DNA of 64,000 nt from Marivivens donghaensis (GTDB lineage: Bacteria > Pseudomonadota > Alphaproteobacteria > Rhodobacterales > Rhodobacteraceae): positions 496,001 through 560,000 of the forward strand of contig NZ_JAATOP010000001.1 of the NCBI RefSeq assembly GCF_011806565.1, written 5' to 3'. The position numbers and the translations under genes are program-made. Shown here in pieces: positions 23,759 through 32,577 of this stretch. Below the pieces are notes generated by a model. The model was not told the DNA's origin, ran no database searches, and saw nothing but the letters and a program-made list of their open reading frames with translations. Numbering within the stretch: the stretch's first letter is position 1; every line of letters starts with the position of its first letter.

Positions 23759-24933
23759 GCGGACAACAGGCGCGTGGCGGCTTCGACAGCGCCGTCGCCA
23801 TGCGGGATTTGCAGGGCTTTGAGGCCTGCGTCGATTGTCGCGATGACGCCCAGCACCATATGCGCGTTGATGTGGCCCATGTGGCCGATGCGGAACCATG
23901 CGCTGTCGGGCGTGCGTCCGAGGCCGATGCCGAGCGTGACGCCTGCTTCGTGTTCGCACCAGTGACGCAGACGGTCCGCATCGTTGTGACCGAGGTGGAC
24001 GGACGTCACAGCGTGGCTGCGGTGCGCGGCATCGGCCATGTTCAGGCGCATTTCGCCCTTCTGGCCCCATGTCTCGATGGCCGTCCAGATCATCTTGGCC
24101 AGTTGCGAATGGCGTGCCCAGATGTGGTCCAGACCTTCGGCGCGGATCAGGTCCAGCGCGGCGCGGAGGGCATAGAGGTGATGCGTCGGCGCGGTGCCGC
24201 CCCAGTACTGGTGGAAGAAATCGGGCGTCGCGCGCGGGCGCCAGTCCCAATAGCGGCTCGCCAGATCGGCGGTGTTGCGGGCTGCGTCGGCCTTGTCGTT
24301 GAACCAGACGAAACCAAGGCCGGGAGGAGTCATCAGACCCTTCTGGCTCGCAGCGACGATCACGTCGACGCCCCATTCGTCCATCTTCATCTCGTCACAG
24401 CCGAGCGAGGCGATGCAGTCGACCATAAGCAGGGCAGGGTGACCGCTCGCGTCCATCGCGCGGCGGATCGCGGGGACGTCGTTGCGGATGCCGGTCGAGG
24501 TATCGACGTGGCAAAGCGTGACAGCGCGGATTTTGTGTTCGGTATCGGCGCGAAGGGCGGCTTCGATACGGGCGGGGTCAACGGCGGCTTCCATGCCGTG
24601 TTCCAGCATCTCGACATCGAGGTGCAGGCCCTGTGCCATGTCGGCCCAACCATGACCGAAGCGGCCATTCACAGGCACCAGTACCTTGTCGCCGCGCGAG
24701 GCAACATTACACAGCGCCGCTTCCCAGACGGCGTGGCCGTTACCGATGTAGATCGCCACGAAATGTTCGGTGCCCGCGACGTACTTCAGGTCGGGAACCA
24801 GCCCATTGGCGAGGTTATGCAGTTCACCCTCATAGATATTCGGGGCCGGCCGCATCATCGCGCGCAGAACGGAGTCAGGCATGACCGAAGGGCCCGGAAT
24901 GGCCAGATAGGGGCGGCCGTTGGAAAGTGTCAT
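23755..24933 (-). CDS. Serine/alanine-glyoxylate-type aminotransferase
   Basis: The 392-aa class V PLP enzyme contains PGPSVMPDSVL at the N-terminus, GNGHAVWEAAL, and the PLP lysine at K198 in VAASQKGLMTPPG. This matches the serine-glyoxylate / alanine-glyoxylate aminotransferase group, which makes glycine from glyoxylate with an amino donor. A good ribosome site (AAGGAAG) precedes the ATG, and an 11-bp inverted repeat covers the promoter region. The substrate pair is not fixed by sequence. Confidence 0.82.
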   Translation of the reverse strand: MTLSNGRPYLAIPGPSVMPDSVLRAMMRPAPNIYEGELHNLANGLVPDLKYVAGTEHFVAIYIGNGHAVWEAALCNVASRGDKVLVPVNGRFGHGWADMAQGLHLDVEMLEHGMEAAVDPARIEAALRADTEHKIRAVTLCHVDTSTGIRNDVPAIRRAMDASGHPALLMVDCIASLGCDEMKMDEWGVDVIVAASQKGLMTPPGLGFVWFNDKADAARNTADLASRYWDWRPRATPDFFHQYWGGTAPTHHLYALRAALDLIRAEGLDHIWARHSQLAKMIWTAIETWGQKGEMRLNMADAAHRSHAVTSVHLGHNDADRLRHWCEHEAGVTLGIGLGRTPDSAWFRIGHMGHINAHMVLGVIATIDAGLKALQIPHGDGAVEAATRLLSA

Positions 24934-24943
24934 CGAATTCTTC

Positions 24944-24988
24944 CTTGGAATAGTGCGGCGAGACTACTCCAAGCCGAAGCGGGGTCAA
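24944..24988 (-). promoter_or_regulatory. Promoter with overlapping operator-like inverted repeat for the glyoxylate aminotransferase
   Basis: On the minus strand TTGACC (24983-24988) and TAGTCT (24961-24966) are 16 bp apart. An inverted repeat with 11-bp arms (24944-24954 and 24963-24973, one mismatch, 8-bp loop) overlaps the -10 element and the ribosome-site side. It could bind a repressor or fold as an RNA hairpin. Confidence 0.4.
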
Positions 24989-25055
24989 TCGGGCTGGCGC
25001 TTTCATCCTGCGCTTATTATCGCTATTGGCATGTGCAGTTATGAAAGGAAGCGGT

Positions 25056-26804
25056 GTGACTGAACCCGAGACCAATGCACGCGCTCTGTTCGGCTGGCTC
25101 TGGCGCCGGTACCTGAAGAAACAGACGGGCGGCCTGATGGCTGCCGTGTTCTTCATGGTGCTCGAAGGCTCGATGCTCGGCGTGCTGAGCTGGGTCATGA
25201 AGCCGATGTTCGACAACGTGTTCGTCGAAGGACAGTCCGGCTCGCTTTGGTTCGTCGCTGTTGCCGTTCTGGTCATTTTTACCACCCGCGCGATCAGTTC
25301 TGTCGCCCAGCGAGTGCTGATGAAGCGCGTGAGCGAGAAGGCCGCCGCGGTCATTCGCCTTGACCTGCTGCGCCACCTCATGCGCCTCGATACCTCGTTC
25401 CATCAGGTCAACCCGCCGGGCAATCTGATCGAACGTGTGCAGGGTGACGTTCAAGCGATCGGCACGGTCTGGACTGGGATCGTCACCGGCATCGCGCGTG
25501 ATGGTGTCGCGGTCATCTGGCTGTTCGGTGTCGCGATGTACACCGACTGGCGCTGGACCGTTGCCGCGCTGATCGGCATCCCCGTGCTCGTGCTGCCCTC
25601 GACGCTCGCGCAGCGCTACGTGCGCCGCAAATCCAAAGAAGCCCGCGATGTCGCCGCCAAGATGTCGACCCGCCTCGACGAGGTGTTCCACGGCATCAAC
25701 CAGATCAAACTGAACTCGCTCGAGGACTATCAGGCCGACCGCTACAACGCGCTCGTCGATGCCCGCGTACGGACCGAAGTGAAATCCGCGCTCGGACAGG
25801 CAGCAATCCCCGGTCTGATCGACGTGATGACGGGCGTCGGTTTCATGGCCGTGCTGCTCTATGGCGGCGCCCAGATCATCGAAGGCGACAAGACCGTCGG
25901 CGAGTTCATGTCGTTCTTTACCGCGATGGCGCTGGCCTTCGAACCGCTCCGCCGCCTCGGCAATATCTCGGGTCTGCTGCAACAGGCTGCGGCCAGTATC
26001 GAGCGTGTCGTGACCGTCTTCGATACCCAGCCGACCCTCGTTTCGCCCGCCCAGCCCAGGCCTGTTCCGCAAGAGGCTCCGCCGATCGTGTTCGATGACG
26101 TGAGCCTAGCTTACGGTGAATTCCCCGTTCTGCGCGGCGCCACCTTCACCGCCGAGGCGGGTAAAACCACCGCGCTTGTTGGAGCGTCCGGCGCTGGTAA
26201 ATCCACCGTCTTCAATGTGCTCACCCGCCTTGTCGAACCGCAAAGCGGCCTCGTCACCATCGGAGGGATCCGCTCACAGGACTTCGCGCTCGAGGACCTG
26301 CGCGGCCTCTATTCGGTCGTGACGCAGGACGCGGCGCTCTTCGACGAAACGCTCCGCGAAAACGTGCTGCTCGGCCGCGATGTGCCCGAAGACCGCCTGC
26401 GGGACGTGCTGCAAGCCGCCCATGTCGCCGATTTCGTGCCGCGTCTGGCAAACGGCCTCGACAGTCCCGCCGGTCCGCGCGGCTCGAACCTGTCGGGCGG
26501 CCAGCGCCAGCGCGTAGCCATCGCCCGCGCCCTACTGCGCGATACACCCGTGCTGCTGCTCGACGAGGCGACCTCCGCCCTCGACACCCGCAGCGAGGTG
26601 ATCGTCCAGCAGGCGCTCGAAAACCTCTCCAAAGGCCGCACCACGCTCGTTATCGCCCACCGCCTCTCGACCGTGCGCAACGCCGACAAGATCGTGGTGA
26701 TGGACAAAGGCACCGTGGCCGATCAGGGCACCCACGACGAATTGCTCGAACGCGGCGGCATCTACGCCGATCTTTACCGCCTGCAGTTCAACTCCGAGAA
26801 CTGA
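25056..26804 (+). CDS. ABC exporter, fused permease and ATPase (MsbA-like)
   Basis: The roughly 582-aa half-transporter has a six-helix membrane domain (about 25-310) and a C-terminal ATPase. Visible motifs are Walker A GASGAGKST, signature LSGGQRQRVAIARAL, Walker B VLLLDEATSALD and the H-loop VIAHRLST. The resemblance is to lipid-A/lipid and drug exporters, acting as a dimer. GTG 25056 is chosen because AAGGAAG lies about six bases before it; ATG 25041 and TTG 25026 are in-frame alternatives. Substrate unknown. Confidence 0.88.
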   Translation: MTEPETNARALFGWLWRRYLKKQTGGLMAAVFFMVLEGSMLGVLSWVMKPMFDNVFVEGQSGSLWFVAVAVLVIFTTRAISSVAQRVLMKRVSEKAAAVIRLDLLRHLMRLDTSFHQVNPPGNLIERVQGDVQAIGTVWTGIVTGIARDGVAVIWLFGVAMYTDWRWTVAALIGIPVLVLPSTLAQRYVRRKSKEARDVAAKMSTRLDEVFHGINQIKLNSLEDYQADRYNALVDARVRTEVKSALGQAAIPGLIDVMTGVGFMAVLLYGGAQIIEGDKTVGEFMSFFTAMALAFEPLRRLGNISGLLQQAAASIERVVTVFDTQPTLVSPAQPRPVPQEAPPIVFDDVSLAYGEFPVLRGATFTAEAGKTTALVGASGAGKSTVFNVLTRLVEPQSGLVTIGGIRSQDFALEDLRGLYSVVTQDAALFDETLRENVLLGRDVPEDRLRDVLQAAHVADFVPRLANGLDSPAGPRGSNLSGGQRQRVAIARALLRDTPVLLLDEATSALDTRSEVIVQQALENLSKGRTTLVIAHRLSTVRNADKIVVMDKGTVADQGTHDELLERGGIYADLYRLQFNSEN

Positions 26805-26810
26805 TACCTA

Positions 26811-26827
26811 TATCCGTCTGACGGATA
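26811..26827. repeat. Perfect short hairpin before ygfZ
   Basis: TATCCGT-CTG-ACGGATA is an exact inverted repeat between the exporter stop and the ygfZ ribosome site. No T-run follows. It may be a processing or regulatory stem. Confidence 0.35.
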
Positions 26828-26838
26828 AGAGGAACGCT

Positions 26839-27564
26839 ATGAGCACACGCACCATTCTGGCCGTCACCGGCAGCGACCGCGAAAAATTCCTGCAAGGTCT
26901 CGTCACCAACGATGTCTCGAAAGCGCGCGGCGGGATCGCCTACGCCGCGCTTCTGACGCCGCAGGGCAAATACCTCGCCGATTTCTTCATGGTGGGGCAG
27001 GAGGATCGCATCCTGATCGACGTCGATACCTCACTCGCGCCGATGCTGCTCCAGCGTTTGTCGATGTACAAACTCCGGTCCGATGTCCAACTCGAGGCCA
27101 CGGACATTCCTGTTGCGCGCGGAACCACGGACGCCCCCGAAGGCGCACTGACCGACCCCCGCGACCCTGCGATGGGATGGAGGCTCTACGGCAGCGAAGG
27201 CGACGACGGCACCGACTGGGATGCGCTCCGCATCGACCACCTGATCCCTGAAACGGGCAAGGAACTCGGCCCCGACAGCTATATCCTCGAAATGGGTTTC
27301 GAGCGTCTGAATGGCGTCGATTTCAGAAAAGGTTGCTATGTCGGTCAGGAAGTCACCGCGCGCATGAAGCATAAAACGGAACTGAAAAAGGGCCTCGCCC
27401 GCGTCACCTTGGACGACCCCGTCGACGCCGGCACAAGCCTCACATCGAACGATCGCCCTGCTGGCACCGTCCACACCGTGGCCGGAAACAAGGCGCTCGC
27501 CTATCTCCGCTTCGACCGCGCCGAAAACCTCACCGCAGGCACGACACCGGCCAAGGTCGACTGA
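26839..27564 (+). CDS. ygfZ: YgfZ/GcvT-like folate-binding protein
   Basis: The 241-aa protein carries the YgfZ signature KGCYVGQEVTARMKHK (about 168-183), with its conserved Cys, and an N-terminal FLQGLVTNDV segment related to GcvT. YgfZ/IBA57 proteins bind folate and help maintain some iron-sulfur enzymes. It is slightly shorter than E. coli YgfZ. A clear ribosome site (AAGAGGAA) precedes the ATG. It converges on valS across a terminator. Confidence 0.88.
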   Translation: MSTRTILAVTGSDREKFLQGLVTNDVSKARGGIAYAALLTPQGKYLADFFMVGQEDRILIDVDTSLAPMLLQRLSMYKLRSDVQLEATDIPVARGTTDAPEGALTDPRDPAMGWRLYGSEGDDGTDWDALRIDHLIPETGKELGPDSYILEMGFERLNGVDFRKGCYVGQEVTARMKHKTELKKGLARVTLDDPVDAGTSLTSNDRPAGTVHTVAGNKALAYLRFDRAENLTAGTTPAKVD

Positions 27565-27615
27565 CCCCTCTGCCTTGGTGCCTCAAATATCCTGGGGTGA
27601 ATTGGCGAAGCCAAG

Positions 27616-27667
27616 AGGGGCAAAGCCCCTGAAACGAAAAAGGGCGACCACTCGGGCCGCCCTTTTG
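27616..27667. terminator. Bidirectional terminator region between ygfZ and valS
   Basis: AGGGGC-AAA-GCCCCT (27616-27630) is followed by a longer stem, AAAAGGGCG (27638-27646) with CGCCCTTTT (27659-27667). The second has A and T tracts on opposite sides, so it can stop transcripts from both directions. The CAAATATCCTGGGG stretch just before resembles intergenic sequence common in Rhodobacteraceae. Confidence 0.7.
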
Positions 27668-27672
27668 TTTTA

Positions 27673-30600
27673 TCAACCGATCTCTGCCAGTCGGGCCAGC
27701 GCGGCTTTCAGCTGCGCTTCTTCTTCCTCGCGCAGCGCGAGGTTGCCTTTGGCTTCTTCGACAACCTCGTCCGGCGCGGAGGCGACGAACTTCGGGTTGT
27801 TCAGACGGCCACGCAGACCGCCCAGCTCTTTCTGCAACTTGCCGAGCACCTTTTCGATGCGGGCCTTCTCGGCATCCACGTCGATGATGTCGGCCAGCGG
27901 CAGTGCGAAGGTCGCGCCATTGGTCGGGATCGTGATCGAGCCTTTGGGCGCTTCGGCAGCTTCGGTAATATCACCAATGCGGGCCAGACGCTTGATCAAC
28001 GTCTCGTTGCTGGTCAGCGCAGCCTTCGCGGCGTCCGCGGCTTCCTGCATGACGACCGGCACATAGAGGCCAGCCGGCACGTTCATCTGCGCGCGGGCCG
28101 AACGGATGCCTTCGATCAGCGAGATCGCCCAGTTCATTTCCGCGTCGGCCTTCTCGTCGACAAGTTCGGCCATCGTGTAGGTCGGCCAGTCGGCGTGGAC
28201 GAGCATCTTGGAACGGTCCTCGGCAAGGGTGCCCCACAGCTCTTCGGTGATGAACGGCATGATCGGGTGCAGCAGGATCAGACACTGGTCGATGACCCAG
28301 CCCATGACCTTCTGCGTTTCCGCCTTGGTCGCTTCATCACCGTCGAGGATCAGCGGCTTCGAGAATTCGACGTACCAGTCACAAACCTTGCCCCAGACGA
28401 ACGCATAGAGCGCCAGCGCAGCGTCGTTAAAACGGTAAGCAGCCAGCGCTTCGTCCACGGTTTCGCGAACGCGGGCGGTTTCGCCGATGATCCACTTGTT
28501 GACGGTCGCGGTCGCCGTCGGAATTTCGGTCTGGCCGCAGACAGCGCCGTTCATCTCTGCAAAGCGCGACGCGTTCCAGAGCTTAGTGCCGAAGTTGCGG
28601 TAGCCTTTGATGCGGTCCTCGGACAGCTTCAGAACGCCGCCGATGGAGGCCATCGCGGTGTTGGTGAAGCGCAGCGCGTCCGCACCGTATTCGTCGATGA
28701 TGACGAGCGGGTCGATCACGTTGCCCGTGGTCTTGGACATCTTCTTGCCCTTCTCGTCGCGGACGAGGTCGTGCAGGTAGACGGTGTGGAACGGGATGTC
28801 GTCGACGACAGCAAGCTGCATCATCATCATACGGGCGACCCAGAAGAACAGGATGTCCTGACCGGTGACGAGCACGTCGGTCGGGAAGTACTTCGAGGTG
28901 CTTTCGTCCCAGTTCGGCCAGCCCAGCGTGCCGATCGGCCAAAGACCCGACGAGAACCAGGTGTCCAGAACGTCGGGATCGCGTCTAAGCTCTACGAAAA
29001 GCGAGCCAAGCTTACCTGCCTCTATTTCCGCACTCCAACCGCTTTCAGCGATCGTAATGGCTTCCTCACGTCGTCCGGCGGAGTCGGGGCTCGATTTCTG
29101 CTCGCCAGCGTTGCCTACTTCTACGACAATTTCACGCCCCGGATACTTTTCTTTGTATAGATCGTGAGCTTGGCGAACGGCTTCGGCTTCGGTCGGGGCA
29201 CAATAGGCTTTGCCTTCGAGGTCGTACCACACTGGGATCTGGTGGCCCCACCACAGCTGACGCGAGATGCACCACGGTTCGATGTTTTCGAGCCAGTGGT
29301 AGTAAGTCTTCTCGCCCGACTCCGGCATGATCTTGGTTTTGCCGGTGCGCACGGCCTCGAGCGCAGGCTCAACGATCTTCGAAGTTTCAACGAACCACTG
29401 GTCGGTCAGCATCGGCTCGATCACGACCTTGGAGCGGTCGCCGAACGGCTGCATGATCTTCTTGGCTTCGATCAGCGGAACGAGCTGCTCTTCCTCGGTG
29501 CGCATCTCGCCGCCCTCGGCGGGCTCGACAGGCGCTTTGACGGCGGCCTTGCCCAGACGCGGGTCGGTCGCTTCGGTCATGACGGCGAGGCCCTCGGCGA
29601 CAATCGCTTCGACGACCTTCTTGCGTGCCTCGAAACGGTCGAGGCCACGGTACTCGTCAGGCACGAGATTGATCGCGTCGATTTCCTGAACGGTGAAGTC
29701 CTTGCCGCCCGCGTACTCGGCAGCCTTCGCGGCTTCGTCGCTGTAGGGCGCACCATCGGCACGCATCGCGCCGCGGGTATCCATCAGGCGGTACTGCGGA
29801 ATGTTGTTGCGCTTGGCGACTTCGTGGTCGTTGAAATCGTGAGCACCGGTGATCTTTACCGCGCCCGAACCGAAGGTCATGTCGGGGTATTCGTCGGTGA
29901 TGATCGGGATCAGGCGGCGGTGCTCTTTCGGACCGACCGGAATTTCGCAGAGCTTGCCGACGATGGGCGCATAGCGTTCGTCATCGTGGTGAACGGCAAC
30001 AGCGCCGTCGCCGAGCATCGTCTCGGGGCGCGTGGTCGCGATAGAGATATAGTCGCGCTCTTCGGTGAACACGACGTTACCGTCCTCGTCCTTCTCGACG
30101 TAGGTGTAGGTCTCGCCGCCAGCCAGCGGGTACTTGAAGTGCCACATTTGGCCGTCGACTTCGGTGTTCTCGACTTCGAGGTCCGAGATCGCGGTTTCGA
30201 AATGCGGGTCCCAGTTCACCAGTCGCTTGCCGCGATAGATGAGGCCCTTGTTATACATCTCGACGAAGACCTTGATGACCGCGTCGTGGAAGTTGCCGTC
30301 CTCGCCGTCGGGCGCATTTGGCGCGCCAGACATGGTGAAGGCATTGCGCGACCAGTCAGCGGACGAGCCCAGACGCTTCAGCTGGCTGATGATGGTATCG
30401 CCGTACTGCTGCTTCCATTCCCAGACCTTGCCGAGGAACGCCTCGCGGCCCAGATCGCGGCGACCCGGTTGGCCGCTGGCGGCGAGCATCTTTTCGACCT
30501 GAAGCTGGGTTGCGATACCCGCATGGTCCTGACCTGGCTGCCAGAGCGTGTCGAAGCCGCGCATACGGTGCCAACGGATCAGGATGTCCTGAAGCGTGTT

Positions 30601-30774
30601 GTTGAAGGCGTGGCCGACGTGCAGAGCGCCCGTCACGTTCGGCGGCGGGATCATGATGCTGAAGGTTTCGTCACGGCTCGCGTTGGCGCCAGCCTTGAAT
30701 GCGCCGGACTCTTCCCACTTCTTGTAGATGCGGGCTTCGGCCTCGGCGGCGTTGAAGCTTTTTTCCATCGGCAT
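27673..30774 (-). CDS. valS: Valyl-tRNA synthetase
   Basis: At 1033 aa this is a class I synthetase with the HIGH box [15 protein letters not shown], the editing CP1 domain, the KMSKS box [10 protein letters not shown] and the C-terminal coiled coil (about 960-1030, [13 protein letters not shown]). [10 protein letters not shown] and [13 protein letters not shown] are ValRS hallmarks. Residues about 545-600 form a long loop (nucleotides about 28985-29155) with less GC-rich codons than the rest, an apparent family-specific insertion. The gene is intact. No good ribosome site is seen before the ATG at 30774. Confidence 0.96.
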   Translation of the reverse strand: MPMEKSFNAAEAEARIYKKWEESGAFKAGANASRDETFSIMIPPPNVTGALHVGHAFNNTLQDILIRWHRMRGFDTLWQPGQDHAGIATQLQVEKMLAASGQPGRRDLGREAFLGKVWEWKQQYGDTIISQLKRLGSSADWSRNAFTMSGAPNAPDGEDGNFHDAVIKVFVEMYNKGLIYRGKRLVNWDPHFETAISDLEVENTEVDGQMWHFKYPLAGGETYTYVEKDEDGNVVFTEERDYISIATTRPETMLGDGAVAVHHDDERYAPIVGKLCEIPVGPKEHRRLIPIITDEYPDMTFGSGAVKITGAHDFNDHEVAKRNNIPQYRLMDTRGAMRADGAPYSDEAAKAAEYAGGKDFTVQEIDAINLVPDEYRGLDRFEARKKVVEAIVAEGLAVMTEATDPRLGKAAVKAPVEPAEGGEMRTEEEQLVPLIEAKKIMQPFGDRSKVVIEPMLTDQWFVETSKIVEPALEAVRTGKTKIMPESGEKTYYHWLENIEPWCISRQLWWGHQIPVWYDLEGKAYCAPTEAEAVRQAHDLYKEKYPGREIVVEVGNAGEQKSSPDSAGRREEAITIAESGWSAEIEAGKLGSLFVELRRDPDVLDTWFSSGLWPIGTLGWPNWDESTSKYFPTDVLVTGQDILFFWVARMMMMQLAVVDDIPFHTVYLHDLVRDEKGKKMSKTTGNVIDPLVIIDEYGADALRFTNTAMASIGGVLKLSEDRIKGYRNFGTKLWNASRFAEMNGAVCGQTEIPTATATVNKWIIGETARVRETVDEALAAYRFNDAALALYAFVWGKVCDWYVEFSKPLILDGDEATKAETQKVMGWVIDQCLILLHPIMPFITEELWGTLAEDRSKMLVHADWPTYTMAELVDEKADAEMNWAISLIEGIRSARAQMNVPAGLYVPVVMQEAADAAKAALTSNETLIKRLARIGDITEAAEAPKGSITIPTNGATFALPLADIIDVDAEKARIEKVLGKLQKELGGLRGRLNNPKFVASAPDEVVEEAKGNLALREEEEAQLKAALARLAEIG

Positions 30775-30836
30775 AATGCGGATCCCTAATTCTGGTTGGG
30801 GATCAGATAACCCGTGGCTGGTCCGAGGGAAAGGGG

Positions 30837-31277
30837 TCAGACCGTCCGGTCGATGCGCGTAGACAGATGAATAAGGCTTTCGAGCAGGATCACACCGTCG
30901 ATTTCACCGATCTGGTCGAGCGCGGAGTCCAGCTCGAGCGTGTTGTTCGTCCGCAAGAGGCAGCACAGATCGAAACGGCCGGAGGTCGTATGGACAGCCT
31001 CCACCGCAGGCATCCGCTTGAGGTGGGTCAGCACACCGGGCAGTGCGGCGGGGCGGATCTGCACAAGGACGGTCGCCTTGATCGACTGCCGCTGGGCCTG
31101 ATCCGATAGCCGCACCGTATAACCGGCGATGACGCCGGACCGTTCCAGCCGTTCGAGCCGTGCCTGAACCGTCGTGCGGGCAAGGCCCAGCCGCGCGGCC
31201 AGTTTCGCCACCGGAAGGCGGGCATTTTGCGAAAGCTCGGCAATCAAAAGCCGATCGGTGTCATCAGTTTCGGTCAT
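30837..31277 (-). CDS. Lrp/AsnC-family transcriptional regulator
   Basis: About 146 aa: an N-terminal winged helix-turn-helix ([33 protein letters not shown] read in two parts) and a C-terminal RAM ligand-binding domain ([19 protein letters not shown]). The start at 31277 matches usual family length; GTG/ATG choices up to 31313 are possible. It is divergent from the decarboxylase gene, with a palindrome (31279-31297) at its start, so it probably regulates that gene and itself. The ligand may be ornithine, lysine or another amino acid (inference). Confidence 0.85.
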   Translation of the reverse strand: MTETDDTDRLLIAELSQNARLPVAKLAARLGLARTTVQARLERLERSGVIAGYTVRLSDQAQRQSIKATVLVQIRPAALPGVLTHLKRMPAVEAVHTTSGRFDLCCLLRTNNTLELDSALDQIGEIDGVILLESLIHLSTRIDRTV

Positions 31278-31278
31278 A

Positions 31279-31297
31279 TTGACGATGATGTCGTCAA
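31279..31297. promoter_or_regulatory. Candidate Lrp-type operator
   Basis: TTGACGA-TGATG-TCGTCAA is a perfect palindrome with 7-bp arms and a 5-bp centre, lying directly before the regulator's start codon and 90 bp before the divergent decarboxylase gene. Confidence 0.5.
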
Positions 31298-31341
31298 ACT
31301 GCCGATCATCCAAGACAAATTAAACAATTCGCCCCCACATT

Positions 31342-31370
31342 TTGACACAAACGGGCCTTACTCTTATCGT
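31342..31370 (+). promoter_or_regulatory. Promoter of the decarboxylase gene
   Basis: A perfect -35 TTGACA (31342-31347) and TATCGT (31365-31370) are separated by 17 bp; the ribosome site AGGAG follows, seven bases before the ATG. Confidence 0.6.
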
Positions 31371-31387
31371 ACGAGACAGGAGTTCCC

Positions 31388-32515
31388 ATGCTGCACCAGC
31401 CAGTTCGTCAGACCTCTATCGCAGAGTTCTTGCAATCCTATCAGGGTGGCGGCTCGGTTCATTTCTTCAGTCCAAGCCTGCTCGCGGCCAAACTGGCGGA
31501 GTTCCAGCGCGGCTTCGGTGGCCTCGTGACCTTTGCGGTCAAGGCCAACCCGACAGAGGATGTCCTGTCGACCCTTTGCCACGGCGGTCTTCACGGGTTC
31601 GATGTTGCGTCCCCTGAAGAAATCGCTTTGGCGCGCAAGATATGCCCCACCGCCGCGCTTCACTACAACAATCCCGTCCGCACCCGCGCCGAGGTCGAAT
31701 TCGGCGTGGCGAATGGCGTGGCGTCCTGGTCGGTCGACGACTGGGACGAACTGGAAAAACTGCTCGCCCGCGTGCCCGAGGACGCAGAGATCGCTGTGCG
31801 GTTCAAGTTGCCGGTGGAGGGCGCGGCCTATAACTTCGGTGCGAAATTTGGCGCGACCCCGCCGCTCGCAGCCATGATGCTCGCGCGCGTGGCAGAGGCG
31901 GGGCGCAAGCCGTCGCTCACCTTCCACGTCGGCACGCAATGCGTCGATCCCGCCGCGTGGGGGCAGTACGTCGGAGAGGCTGCCGCAATCGCTGCCGAAG
32001 CGGGCGTGACCATCGAGCGGCTCAATATTGGCGGTGGTTTCCCCGCCTCGCGCAATTACCGCGTCGAGATGATGCCTTTCTTCACCGCGATCAAGGAAGC
32101 GCTGGGCGCGTTTCCCGTGCAGCCGACCTTGATCTGCGAACCGGGCAGGGGCCTCGTCGCCGATGCCTTCGCACTCGCCGTGCAGATCAAATCGGTGCGC
32201 AACGACTGCATCTACCTCACGGACGGCGTGTATGGCGGGCTGTCGGAGCTCCTGTCCATGCCCGCGCCATCCTTCGCCGTTCTCTCCGAAAAGGGCTGGC
32301 GTAAGGGCCCGCACCGTCCGCGCAAAGCGTTCGGGCCGACCTGCGACTCCATCGATGTGCTGCGCGACCCGCTCGAACTGCCGATTTACCTCGATGAAGG
32401 CGACTGGATCGTTTTCCGTTCGATGGGGGCCTATGTCACGGGCGTGACGACCCGTTTCAACGGCTATGGCAGTATCGAAATGGTGACGCTCGACACACTC
32501 GATGCGCCGTTCTGA
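31388..32515 (+). CDS. Ornithine/lysine (group IV, fold-type III PLP) decarboxylase
   Basis: This 375-aa alanine-racemase-fold enzyme has the PLP lysine in TFAVKANPTEDVL (about residue 56), the phosphate-binding NIGGGFPAS and EPGRGLVADA, and the active-site Cys in FGPTCDSIDVL. It would decarboxylate ornithine to putrescine, or lysine to cadaverine, as in many alphaproteobacteria. It has its own promoter and is likely controlled by the divergent Lrp-type regulator. Substrate preference cannot be settled by eye. Confidence 0.88.
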   Translation: MLHQPVRQTSIAEFLQSYQGGGSVHFFSPSLLAAKLAEFQRGFGGLVTFAVKANPTEDVLSTLCHGGLHGFDVASPEEIALARKICPTAALHYNNPVRTRAEVEFGVANGVASWSVDDWDELEKLLARVPEDAEIAVRFKLPVEGAAYNFGAKFGATPPLAAMMLARVAEAGRKPSLTFHVGTQCVDPAAWGQYVGEAAAIAAEAGVTIERLNIGGGFPASRNYRVEMMPFFTAIKEALGAFPVQPTLICEPGRGLVADAFALAVQIKSVRNDCIYLTDGVYGGLSELLSMPAPSFAVLSEKGWRKGPHRPRKAFGPTCDSIDVLRDPLELPIYLDEGDWIVFRSMGAYVTGVTTRFNGYGSIEMVTLDTLDAPF

Positions 32516-32577
32516 GAGATTGGCCTTGCCCCCGCACTGAACTACCTTTTCTCATGCGAGGGAAGGGCGGAGGTTTC

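Noticed and set aside
23524-25044. A 506-aa frame running through the end of the HisC-like gene and the aminotransferase
   Set aside because: It is out of frame or antisense to two enzymes with complete active sites.
29164-30789. A 541-aa frame opposite valS, and a 623-aa frame (54150-56021) opposite the SQR gene
   Set aside because: Both are antisense shadows of strongly recognisable genes, a common effect in GC-rich DNA; no domain or start signal supports them.
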